Shown: one piece after another, positions 6,436-14,430 of the stretch
Numbering within the stretch: position 1 is the stretch's first letter
Layout: each line of letters starts with the position of its first letter
Made by a program: the position numbers and the translations under genes
Assembly (NCBI GenBank): GCA_018303945.1
Contig: JAGVXD010000008.1
Coordinates: 1-35,095, forward strand
DNA length: 35,095 bases
DNA from: Candidatus Pacearchaeota archaeon
GTDB lineage: Archaea > Nanobdellota > Nanobdellia > Pacearchaeales > GW2011-AR1
Direction: 5' to 3'
Notes under the pieces: generated by a model
What the model was told of the DNA's origin: nothing
The model's input: the letters and a program-made list of their open reading frames with translations, nothing else
Database searches by the model: none

Positions 6436-9399
6436 TCATAATCCATAAACATATTCATTGCAGAAATCACAGTTTTTGTCAACCGGACAAGGCTTAAATC
6501 CTTTTTCATATGCTCTCATAACAGAGCCGGCAGTTTCAATAAGCTCTTTTTCTACTTCAGGTATTGAGAATGAAAAATAAGAATACTTGGCTTTGGCAAT
6601 TCCATTGGCAAAAACCTCAAACTCAAGAGGTTTTTCATGTTTAAGCATATCTAATGTAAGGAATTTTACATTGCCTAATCTGCGGGCAGCAAGAGCGTAA
6701 TATCCCAGCTGCCAATTTCTGTTTTTAGGGCTTACAAACTGTTTCCCTGTTTTGTAATCTACAATTTCCAGTCCGTCATATCTGACATCAATGCGGTCTG
6801 CAAATCCAATGAATCTAAACCCTCCCAATTCAGTATTAAGGTTCTGTTCGGTCAAAGACTTTGAAGAATATTTCTTTTTGTTTCGTGCAAAGAAGATATT
6901 TATGAGCTGTTCAATCTCACGCATATCAAGTGAAGTCCATTCTTCAAGAAGATGCATTTCTCTTGCATAATCAAGAAATTGCTCAGCAGAAATAAAACCA
7001 TTTTTTACTCCATGCTCCAGAACTAGATGGATAAAAGACCCACTCTTAAGAGCTTCCCAGGATATGGTTTTTTCTTCAGGCATTTGATAGACGTATTTAT
7101 ATTCATAGCGCTTTTGACATTCTGAAAATATCAAGAGAGAAGAAGGAGAAAATACAATTTCTTGTTTTTTCTTGCCAGATGCAATTATAGGGAGCAAATC
7201 TTCAAATCCGGGCGCATTTAAAACTCTGGTAAATGGAATTGCAGGTTTTAATTCTGGAAGCGTGTCTTTGTATAATATAGAATTATCTATCTTAAATAAA
7301 CAGTCCGCGTTATCTCTATAATTTATTTCATTCATAAAAAATGATGGGCCAGTTTTCTTGCTTCCATATTCTTTTGCATATGTAATATACAGTCTTTTCT
7401 TAGTTCTTGTAAAAGCCACATAACACAATCTTCTCTCTTCAAGAAGCTGGCTTCTTTTTTCATATTCATGTACGTAAATTTCTCTCTCTTCTTCATCTAA
7501 TCTGGAAAGTTCTCTGAATTCAGGCAGAAGTTCTAAAGGCACAAGAGAATTTAATTTTACTTCTTCCAGAGGGAATCTTTTTTCCGCAAAGTTGGTTATA
7601 ATAACAATAGGATATTCTAATCCTTTAGTTGCATGAAGTGTCATAAGCCTGACTCCCGGTTTTGCAAGTGCCGGAGCCTCAAGTTCAATGCCAAGCTGGC
7701 GTAAAGTTTCCAGATAATGCATGAATATGCTTAATTCTGAACCATACAAGGCACTATGTTGTCTGACAACTTCTATGAATCTTCTTATAATAGCAATAGT
7801 TTCAGGATTTTGCATGTTTTCATTTTCATTTACAATTCCAGCCATAATAAAAATCTTTTCAAAAAGTTCTGCAAGGGGCAGTTCAACTTGAAACGCAAGT
7901 TCTTTTATGCGCATGGAAAGCGAAGTAGCCATTTTCTTTCCATTTTCGCTCAAGCTTAGATTTTGCAATTCTTTAATTAGTTCTTGGCTAAGACATTCTT
8001 TATTTCTTCTTTCTTTCATTGCTTTACCAATCACTATGAGATCTTTTTCAGAGAAATGCAGACGATAAACAAGGTCCCACCAAGCCTGTTCACCGCCTTT
8101 TTTATTTCTTGATAAGCAATCAAGAATAGTTGCATAATCAATAACTACTTTTATTGCAGGTATCTGAAGAAGAGACTTTTCAGATACAGACGTAAATGGA
8201 ATTTTTGCGTTATCAAGAGTCTTTCTAAGAATTCTCCCTTGCTGGTGCGTTCTGAACATTATACAGATATCTTCTAGTGGATGACCCAAGGCATTCTCCT
8301 CTTGAATTATTTCTATTGTTTTTCTTGCCTCTTCATGTGCATTTTCAAGCTCAAATATCTTTATTTTATCCCCTTCCAAACCATGTGCATTTTCAACGCT
8401 AAAGCATTCTGACGGATTTTCATAGTTTTTGCTTATTAGTTGATGAGCAACTCTTCCTATAACATTAGGGCATCTGTATGATTTGTTTAGATTAAATATA
8501 TCTTCTTCATCAACCAGAAAGTGCTGTTTAAATATCTTAAAATTTTCTCTATACGCTCCGCGAAATCTGTATATGCTTTGGTTCATGTCTCCAACAATCA
8601 TAATATTCTTATGCGGTGCAAGAACAAATAAAAAATCGAGCTGAAGCTTGTTTGTGTCCTGGAATTCATCTACAATTACATAAGAATATAATTTTGCAAG
8701 TTCCGGCTTGCAGGCAAATAAATCAAGAATATGAAGTGCAAGGTCCGCATAGTCATAAGAATTTTGTTTTTTCTTTATCTTTTCATATGCAGTCCATGCT
8801 TTGATAAATTTCTGAAGCTCTGCAAAATGGCTTAATTTTGCAATGCGTCCCTCCAGAGACGATTTGCCAGCTTTATCTCTTGATAGGTATAAAGTCTGAA
8901 GTTCAAATTGAAGAGTCTCTAGCTCCTTAATCAGGCTATCATATTTCAATGATAACGGATTTTTTGAGACATATTCCTGCACGTCTTCAAGACGTATTCC
9001 CATGTCTTTTGCCATTCCAATAGCTGCCGTATACTTATGACAATAATATGGAGTCACCCTCAATGTAGTGTGGAATAAAACTTTAGCATCGTCCGGCGTA
9101 AGAATGGAAAATGAGTCCTTTATTCCAATGCTCTCCCCGTATTTTCTAAGCAAATCTGTGGCAAAAGCGTGAAATGTTGCTATGGAAGGCAGACTATTGA
9201 TATTTAATTCCTTCTGAATCCTTGACTTTAGAGAATTTGCCGCCTCATTTGAGAAAGTTATACACACTATTTCTTCAGGTTTGCAGAATCCTTCAGCTAT
9301 CAACTTTTTCACCTTCTCAACAATTGTGTAAGTCTTACCAGTTCCGGCCCCGGCAAGTATTACACATGGTCCATCATTTTTTTCAAGAGCTTTTTGCAT
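6436..9399 (-). CDS. UvrD/Rep-family helicase with C-terminal Fe-S PD-(D/E)XK nuclease
   Basis: A protein of about 987 residues related to UvrD, PcrA and AddA. Seen motifs: Walker A AGAGTGKT close to the N-terminus, Walker B VIVDEFQDTN, GDMNQSIYRFRGA, an MTLHATKGLE motif V/VI region and YVAFTRTKKRLYI. The last quarter is a RecB-type nuclease domain with GFADRIDV and EIVDYKTGK as the D...DxK centre. A cysteine in FSECQKRYEYKY plus C-x5-C-x2-C at the very C-terminus match the iron-sulfur staple of AddB/Cas4-like nucleases. The first ATG is at 9399; a TTG at 9405 is a possible start that adds Leu-Lys and keeps a little more of the Q-motif lead-in. Likely role: processing of DNA ends in repair. 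It is transcribed divergently from the dihydroorotase. Confidence 0.9.
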   Translation of the reverse strand: MQKALEKNDGPCVILAGAGTGKTYTIVEKVKKLIAEGFCKPEEIVCITFSNEAANSLKSRIQKELNINSLPSIATFHAFATDLLRKYGESIGIKDSFSILTPDDAKVLFHTTLRVTPYYCHKYTAAIGMAKDMGIRLEDVQEYVSKNPLSLKYDSLIKELETLQFELQTLYLSRDKAGKSSLEGRIAKLSHFAELQKFIKAWTAYEKIKKKQNSYDYADLALHILDLFACKPELAKLYSYVIVDEFQDTNKLQLDFLFVLAPHKNIMIVGDMNQSIYRFRGAYRENFKIFKQHFLVDEEDIFNLNKSYRCPNVIGRVAHQLISKNYENPSECFSVENAHGLEGDKIKIFELENAHEEARKTIEIIQEENALGHPLEDICIMFRTHQQGRILRKTLDNAKIPFTSVSEKSLLQIPAIKVVIDYATILDCLSRNKKGGEQAWWDLVYRLHFSEKDLIVIGKAMKERRNKECLSQELIKELQNLSLSENGKKMATSLSMRIKELAFQVELPLAELFEKIFIMAGIVNENENMQNPETIAIIRRFIEVVRQHSALYGSELSIFMHYLETLRQLGIELEAPALAKPGVRLMTLHATKGLEYPIVIITNFAEKRFPLEEVKLNSLVPLELLPEFRELSRLDEEEREIYVHEYEKRSQLLEERRLCYVAFTRTKKRLYITYAKEYGSKKTGPSFFMNEINYRDNADCLFKIDNSILYKDTLPELKPAIPFTRVLNAPGFEDLLPIIASGKKKQEIVFSPSSLLIFSECQKRYEYKYVYQMPEEKTISWEALKSGSFIHLVLEHGVKNGFISAEQFLDYAREMHLLEEWTSLDMREIEQLINIFFARNKKKYSSKSLTEQNLNTELGGFRFIGFADRIDVRYDGLEIVDYKTGKQFVSPKNRNWQLGYYALAARRLGNVKFLTLDMLKHEKPLEFEVFANGIAKAKYSYFSFSIPEVEKELIETAGSVMRAYEKGFKPCPVDKNCDFCNEYVYGL

Positions 9400-9483
9400 C
9401 TTCAATGAAAGATTTATAGGTTAAAAAAGATTTAGATATAAGTAATTGCATGCATTTTTAAATCAGAAAACATATTATAGCTT

Positions 9484-10563
9484 ATGGCATCTATAAGTTA
9501 TACAAGACCGATAGACCCACATGTTCACTTAAGGGGCAATGAATATCTAGAATATCAATTTTTAAAGATAGGATTTAGAGATGCCCTTGCTACAGGAATA
9601 ATATCGGTAGGGGAACAGCCAAATACAACTCCACCGCTTACAAATGTCCAGGCTATTGAATCTAGATTGAATCAATCCAGTCTTTACAGAGAAGGTATAT
9701 TTCATTTTATACATATAGGCATGACTAACGACATTAGTCAAAATGAATCTTCTTTGAGGGCAGTTATGTCTGGAATAAACGGACTTAGATCAGATAAAAC
9801 TTTCAATACTCACTCTACAGGCAACATGGGAATAACAGATTCAAAAATGAGACGGGATATTATGTTTCTTAAAAGCCGTATGCAATACACAGGGGTTTCT
9901 ATTTTTCATGCGGAAGACGAGACTCTATTCACTGGAGAATATAATTCTCTCTATCCTAAAACTCATTCATTAAGGCAAAATGAAGAATCAGAAACCGCTT
10001 CCATAGAAGAAACTGTTAAAAATGCAGTAGATGCCAGATTCGGAGGAATACTTTATTTTGCGCATGTTTCAAGCCCAAACAGCATTGATTATATAAATAA
10101 TATGAAAAGCAAAGTTTCATTTGAGATAGTAATAGAAGAGACATGGCATCATTGTTTTCTCAATGCTAATGAAGATTATGCAATTCATGGGAACATAGTC
10201 AAGATTAACCCTCCTTTGAGACATAAATCGTCCCAAGAAAAAGTTTTAGAAAGAGTATTAAGAGGAGATGTTGATGTTATCGGAAGTGACCATGCGCCGC
10301 ATCCATTTTATCTCAAAAACTTAAGAGAGCGGGGAAAAATACCTCCTTCAGGAATACCTGCCCTGCTATTCTGGCCCAAAGGCATTGAATTGTTAAGAAA
10401 GAACGGCATAAAAGAAAATGTTCTGGACAATATAATTTTCAACAATGCCAACCGCATATTTCGTCTCGGTCTTGCTCCAGTTAAAGTACAAGCAGAATAC
10501 AATCCATATCTATGGGGAGCTTACGGCTTTAATCCATTTTCAAGAATTGATGGAGAGAAATAA
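9484..10563 (+). CDS. pyrC: Dihydroorotase (amidohydrolase)
   Basis: A 359-residue amidohydrolase. The metal-binding signature DPHVHLRG near the N-terminus, the FHAEDE and FAHVSSP histidines in the middle, and GSDHAPHPF near residue 263 are the standard order of dihydroorotase-type amidohydrolases. The product would close the dihydroorotate ring from N-carbamoyl-aspartate in pyrimidine synthesis. No other pyrimidine gene is near, so allantoinase or another cyclic amidase remains possible, but the DHAPH motif and length fit PyrC. The ATG at 9484 is in a divergent promoter region shared with the helicase. The gene ends where a cluster of dispersed repeats begins. Confidence 0.8.
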   Translation: MASISYTRPIDPHVHLRGNEYLEYQFLKIGFRDALATGIISVGEQPNTTPPLTNVQAIESRLNQSSLYREGIFHFIHIGMTNDISQNESSLRAVMSGINGLRSDKTFNTHSTGNMGITDSKMRRDIMFLKSRMQYTGVSIFHAEDETLFTGEYNSLYPKTHSLRQNEESETASIEETVKNAVDARFGGILYFAHVSSPNSIDYINNMKSKVSFEIVIEETWHHCFLNANEDYAIHGNIVKINPPLRHKSSQEKVLERVLRGDVDVIGSDHAPHPFYLKNLRERGKIPPSGIPALLFWPKGIELLRKNGIKENVLDNIIFNNANRIFRLGLAPVKVQAEYNPYLWGAYGFNPFSRIDGEK

Positions 10564-10702
10564 AAATCCCAATCTATAGTATTGCACACAGTTTGAGCAA
10601 TAAAAATCCCCATCAGAGCAAACAGCGAGGTATTTTTAAGCCTCAAACTGTAAACTATAGTAGCGAGCTAGAGGGTATTGCACACAGTTTGAGCAATAAA
10701 AC
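10562..10702. repeat. Cluster of dispersed small repeats, copies B and C
   Basis: This intergenic stretch between two convergent genes holds two identical 21-base cores, ATTGCACACAGTTTGAGCAAT, at 10581-10601 and 10677-10697. Each is followed by AAAA and preceded by GT or GGT. Copies of AAAAATCCC lie at 10562-10570 and 10602-10610. An inverted copy of part of the core (CTCAAACTGT, 10642-10651) can pair with ACAGTTTGAG (10684-10693). A third copy is at 410-467. The arrangement resembles a REP-like or miniature element with terminal AAAAATCCC repeats. It may also act as a transcription end between the convergent genes. Confidence 0.7.
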
Positions 10703-10704
10703 TT

Positions 10705-11886
10705 CTAAAAAATCTCCCCGTAACCAATAAGTCTCCAGTGATTGTTTATATTTCTTGCAATACCAAGATTTTCTCCCGATAAGGATATTACCGGCACTTT
10801 AAGGGAAAGTTCCAGCTCATTCGGAGAAAGCTTTTTGACAATTCCGACAGTCATAGAAGTGTTAATGCTCAAAAGAAGCATTTCAGACATTTTAACAGAT
10901 TCTATCTTTGAGCTTCCTTGCGAATTGAATAATTCAGGAAACAATTTATATTTTACCCTAACATTTGAAGCAAGCTCCGGCAATACGCCTAGGTGTGAAA
11001 CGACACATCCTGCAAATGCATCTGACTTTCCAAGAGACATATCAAGTTCTGTCTCAATTGACATGCTGCCTCCAGGAGTTAAAATATCAACTGACTGTGA
11101 GCCATTGAAAAGCTTTCTTATCTTCGTTTTAACAGTCCGATAGTGATATTGGTTTGCCTCTTTTATGACTATTCCAGGTTTAATCTCTATGCTATCTCCG
11201 ACTTTTAGTATCCCTCTAAGCAATGTCCCTCCTAAAACAGTTCCTTGTAATTTTTCAGGATTTGTTCCAGGACGATTAACATCAAAACTTCTTGCAACAA
11301 CAAACCATGGTGCCCCAGTTATATCTCTTTTAGGAGATTCTATCTCCATAATTGCCTGATAAATCTTGTCAAGATTAACTTCTTGCTGTGCAGAAACAGG
11401 GATTACTGGTGCGTTATCGTACCTTCCTTTAAGCAGAGATTTTATCTCTTGATAATTCTTAATTGCTTGATCTTTTTCTACAAGGTCAATTTTATTTTGT
11501 ACCACAATAATATTTTTTATTTTCTTTGCTTGCAATGCCAGCAGATGCTCGCGCGTCTGCGGCTTTACTCCTTCGTTAGCTGCAACTACAAGGATGGCAG
11601 CATCAATAATTGCTGCTCCTGAGAGCATTGTAGCCATAAGCATCTCATGTCCAGGCGCATCAACAAATGAGACATGCCTTACAGGATTTCCACTTTTAGT
11701 ATTATAATTATCATTTTCTTTATAGATTATTATATCTGCATAACCAAGTTTAATGGTTATTCCTCTCTTTAATTCTTCAGAATGCGTGTCTGTCCATCTT
11801 CCGCTTAGCTTGTACAGGAAAGTTGTCTTTCCGTGGTCAATATGCCCTACAATCCCAACATTTATTGTTTCTAATTCATTATTCAT
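10705..11886 (-). CDS. eif2g: Translation initiation factor aIF2, gamma subunit
   Basis: A 393-residue GTPase that, with alpha and beta subunits, delivers initiator Met-tRNA to the archaeal ribosome. Motifs: P-loop GHIDHGKTT, switch I region RGITIKLGYAD, DAPGHE (with the following MLMATMLSGAA), NKID and SAQQEVN, then the domain 2 signature RSFDVNRPGT and a domain 3 ending in WRLIGYGEIF. The start at 11886 (MNNELETINVGIVGHIDHG) matches the family; the frame extends further upstream, into the preceding gene. A TTTTTAAAACC sequence about 25 bases before the ATG suggests its own leaderless promoter in the gap after the 11930 gene. The usual zinc knuckle between switch I and DAPGHE is shortened and has no cysteines. 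Confidence 0.95.
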   Translation of the reverse strand: MNNELETINVGIVGHIDHGKTTFLYKLSGRWTDTHSEELKRGITIKLGYADIIIYKENDNYNTKSGNPVRHVSFVDAPGHEMLMATMLSGAAIIDAAILVVAANEGVKPQTREHLLALQAKKIKNIIVVQNKIDLVEKDQAIKNYQEIKSLLKGRYDNAPVIPVSAQQEVNLDKIYQAIMEIESPKRDITGAPWFVVARSFDVNRPGTNPEKLQGTVLGGTLLRGILKVGDSIEIKPGIVIKEANQYHYRTVKTKIRKLFNGSQSVDILTPGGSMSIETELDMSLGKSDAFAGCVVSHLGVLPELASNVRVKYKLFPELFNSQGSSKIESVKMSEMLLLSINTSMTVGIVKKLSPNELELSLKVPVISLSGENLGIARNINNHWRLIGYGEIF

Positions 11887-11929
11887 ATATTTTGAAGCAG
11901 AGGAGGTTTTAAAAACGCTGTGGTCAGCT

Positions 11930-12649
11930 CTATTTATACAAAAGCAGTCTATCTCCCAGACGCAGCTCAAGACTTTCTGCAAGAGCCGCAGAACATCCTA
12001 TAACCGGACCAAAATTATCAATCCCCACATCGTGGCTTTCAAGCAAGGGTGAAGCGGGCACATTATCAATAAATTTAATGGATATATGCTCAAACCATCT
12101 AGCGTATTTATTTGCCTTGTATATTATCTTAAATGCGCACATGGGCGAAGTTGAGAGATAATGTATTGCTGGAGGATTAGCATTTAAATTATAGAGCTGT
12201 TTTTCAGTGCAGAATATAGAAAACATATCATTGCTTTCTTCTCTGGTATATATCCATCCGACATAAGCATTAGCAGGATAATCTATTTTATTTTCTTTCC
12301 TTCCAAATCCATTGTTTATCTCATGAAATTTTAAATAATTCATCAAACTCTGAACATAGGGCTGACTGCTTATCCATTCTCTGGCTGTCGTTCTGTTTAA
12401 CTCTGATTCATCTCTCTCTGCCGCATAATCAAGGGCTTCAAATTTTTCTCTTCTTGTTCCTAAAAGGTTAATAGCAAGCCGCCGCAAACGTGTATGCCTG
12501 TTTTCAGGCATTTCTGTTATGATACTTTCAGCAAGCTCAAATTCTTTCTCATGCGGTCTAGCAGAGAGCATAAGTTCAGGCAGGATGCGATTGTAAGAAT
12601 ATGAATGATTCACAAGAAATTGAGGCGCAAAATCTTCTGTTTTGTTCAT
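11930..12649 (-). CDS. Unknown protein between eS6 and aIF2-gamma
   Basis: A 239-residue cytoplasmic protein starting at an ATG; no signal peptide or membrane helix. The N-terminal half is helical and charged. The C-terminal half is more beta-like, with YVGWIYTREES, AFKIIYKANKYARWFEHISI and GDRLLLYK. I recognise no domain. It lies 44 bases upstream of the aIF2-gamma start and 65 bases downstream of eS6, in the same direction, so it is probably co-transcribed with translation genes. In many archaea the eS6-aIF2-gamma pair is adjacent, so this gene is an insertion into a common pair. Confidence 0.6.
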   Translation of the reverse strand: MNKTEDFAPQFLVNHSYSYNRILPELMLSARPHEKEFELAESIITEMPENRHTRLRRLAINLLGTRREKFEALDYAAERDESELNRTTAREWISSQPYVQSLMNYLKFHEINNGFGRKENKIDYPANAYVGWIYTREESNDMFSIFCTEKQLYNLNANPPAIHYLSTSPMCAFKIIYKANKYARWFEHISIKFIDNVPASPLLESHDVGIDNFGPVIGCSAALAESLELRLGDRLLLYK

Positions 12650-12714
12650 TACATATCACCCAAGACTTCATATAAAATATCCTATTAAACATTGCTGTAA
12701 TGAAATATACACTA

Positions 12715-13140
12715 TTAAGCGGTTTGTGAAACTTCAGGTGCTTTTTCTGCCTTTTCTTCAGCAGGCTTGTTCTGGTCAGAAAAAATTTCAGCAAGAGGCT
12801 TGCTTCCGGCTTTAACAACTTTAATATTAATCTGTGAGGTATTTGATGCTATATTCTTTCCTCTTACCGTCTTGCGCATTCTAACTCCAGGGCGGGTGTT
12901 TCGCATTCCCCATCCTTTAGTCAAGAGAACTTTACTAAGTCCTATTCCCTCTACATCTTTAGACAATGGAAATCCCGCAATATCGCTTCCCCCGGTTATT
13001 TGCATCTGGTATCCAGCAAGCTCGGGCTTAATTTCCTTTCCGTCAAATGTGTCTCCTACAGATTTGCCTACAAGCGACTCATCCTGCACTTCAAGCTTCC
13101 ATGACTTCTCTTTCTCCGATATGTTAATTTTGAAAGGCAT
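12715..13140 (-). CDS. rps6e: Ribosomal protein eS6
   Basis: A 141-residue small-subunit ribosomal protein. The core MPFKINISEKEKSWKLEV, SVGDTFDGKEI, QITGGSDIAGFPL and TRPGVRMRKTVRG is the classical eS6 sequence, including the GGSD-x-GFP motif and the basic RMRK segment. The ATG at 13140 is chosen over an upstream in-frame GTG at 13152 because it matches the family start. The last 30 residues form an Ala/Glu/Pro-rich acidic tail (PAEEKAEKAPE) beyond the core. It is the first gene of the minus-strand group that leads to aIF2-gamma. Confidence 0.95.
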   Translation of the reverse strand: MPFKINISEKEKSWKLEVQDESLVGKSVGDTFDGKEIKPELAGYQMQITGGSDIAGFPLSKDVEGIGLSKVLLTKGWGMRNTRPGVRMRKTVRGKNIASNTSQINIKVVKAGSKPLAEIFSDQNKPAEEKAEKAPEVSQTA

Positions 13141-13309
13141 CTTATTATTCACAGAAATTAGGGGTTTTTAAAGATATGGGGTAATTTCATCTTGTCCTAG
13201 CTCATGACATATTTCACTATCTCATAATTAATAATTCTTAATTTGTACTAGGGTATGCAGTCCATATTTTATTGATTGCTCCGATGGAATTCTTTATTTC
13301 TTAGACATC

Positions 13310-13825
13310 TCATAACTTGGAAAGTTTCAATTCCTTTAGCTTATTTGCTAGCTCACTTATTTTATCAAAGTCTGCTTTTGGGCCATCGTGAGATGATAAA
13401 AATCCCTTATATTCTTCATAGTAATCATCTTTATTGCTTGAATATTGCTTCCATACATTTCTCTTCATGTGTTCTGTTCCATGCATAGGAATAAGTTTTA
13501 TGTGTGCATGGTCAATGCCCGTACCTTCCATGATTAAACCTATTCTCCCCACATTTGGAAAATATTCCAGAAGTAATTTAGATATATTTTTTACCTCAAT
13601 TATAAAATCTGACAATTCATTATCAGGCATCTTTAAGACATCGCTCGTATAATGTTTCTTTGGAATTACTACTGTAAAACCTTCTGTATTTGGAAAAGGA
13701 GAAAGCCATGCAATATACTTCTCGCTTTCCCAATATTTCCCATTGCCTTGAGGGGTTTTATTTCCTAAAGCTATCTCGCAAAAAACACATTTTCCAGTTT
13801 CTGTTTTTGAACTATACTTAGACAT
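13310..13825 (-). CDS. HIT-family nucleotide hydrolase/transferase
   Basis: A 171-residue protein of the histidine triad family. It starts MSKYSSKTETGK, has a CVFC cysteine pair near residues 13-16, the strand GFTVVIPKKHYTSDV, and the catalytic stretch GIDHAHIKLIPMHG. The triad reads H-A-H-I-K: the first His and the middle nucleophilic His are present, while the third is Lys. That pattern occurs in a known HIT subgroup as far as I remember, so it need not mean inactivity. Likely substrate: a dinucleoside polyphosphate or nucleotide conjugate. The start at 13825 follows the Nudix stop by 22 bases, so the two nucleotide-cleaning enzymes probably form an operon. Confidence 0.85.
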   Translation of the reverse strand: MSKYSSKTETGKCVFCEIALGNKTPQGNGKYWESEKYIAWLSPFPNTEGFTVVIPKKHYTSDVLKMPDNELSDFIIEVKNISKLLLEYFPNVGRIGLIMEGTGIDHAHIKLIPMHGTEHMKRNVWKQYSSNKDDYYEEYKGFLSSHDGPKADFDKISELANKLKELKLSKL

Positions 13826-13847
13826 AATACTAAGATATATAATGAGT

Positions 13848-14321
13848 TTAAATCTCTTTCTTAGACAAAATATTCTCCAATCTCTCAACAAAAGCCCATT
13901 GCGCCGCATTCATCTTTTTCCTTGCCTCTTCAACAGTGAAAAAGCCCGCTCTGTTCACTTCTGCAAATTTAACAAAATTGCCTGAACGGGCAGGATTCTC
14001 TAAAGTAACCCAGCTTTTGCATATAAGCAATCCTGACCAATCTCCTTCACACGCCCATGCATGGACAATCTTCCCATTTTTCTGCTTTACCGTTCCAAGC
14101 GAAATAAATTCTTTTCCAGAGACTTCTATGCCAGTTTCTTCCTTCATCTCTCTTATTCCTGCAGCTAAAAAATTCTCTCCTAAATTAATCTGCCCCTTTG
14201 GAATACCCCAGAACCCCTCATCCTTATTCTTAAAAAATGGTCCTCCTGGATGTATAAGAAATACTTTGAGCAAATTGTCTCTTTTGTAAAGTAAAATGCC
14301 CGCACTTTTAATTACTGCCAT
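13848..14321 (-). CDS. Nudix hydrolase
   Basis: A 157-residue Nudix protein. The Nudix box is complete: GQINLGENFLAAGIREMKEE followed by TGI, matching G-x5-E-x7-R-E-U-x-E-E-x-G-U. The fold elements GILLYKRDN and GFWGIPKG before the box and GTVKQKNGKIVHAWACEGDW after it are typical of small diphosphohydrolases of the MutT/Ap4A type. Probable role: hydrolysis of a nucleoside diphosphate derivative. It begins with an ATG at 14321, in a divergent promoter region shared with the GlnD-like gene, and is followed by the HIT gene in the same direction. Confidence 0.9.
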   Translation of the reverse strand: MAVIKSAGILLYKRDNLLKVFLIHPGGPFFKNKDEGFWGIPKGQINLGENFLAAGIREMKEETGIEVSGKEFISLGTVKQKNGKIVHAWACEGDWSGLLICKSWVTLENPARSGNFVKFAEVNRAGFFTVEEARKKMNAAQWAFVERLENILSKKEI

Positions 14322-14400
14322 AAAATCCTAATAAGCTGATATATTAAAATATGTCGTAATATAATATCACTTAAAATAGGTAGTTAATTTTCATCACCAA

Positions 14401-14409
14401 TTATAAAAG
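14401..14409 (+). promoter_or_regulatory. TATA-like box for the GlnD-like gene
   Basis: TTATAAAAG sits 22-30 bases before the GTG start at 14431, the normal distance for an archaeal leaderless transcript. It supports the GTG as the true start. Confidence 0.55.
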
Positions 14410-14430
14410 TACACACATACTCTAAAAAAT

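Noticed and set aside
10562-10702. Repeat cluster as a CRISPR array
   Set aside because: Only two full cores with irregular spacing, no equal-length spacers and no cas genes.
13310-13825. HIT protein as inactive because the third triad His is Lys
   Set aside because: The nucleophilic middle His is kept and an H-x-H-x-K pattern occurs in a known subgroup as far as I recall, so inactivity is not supported.
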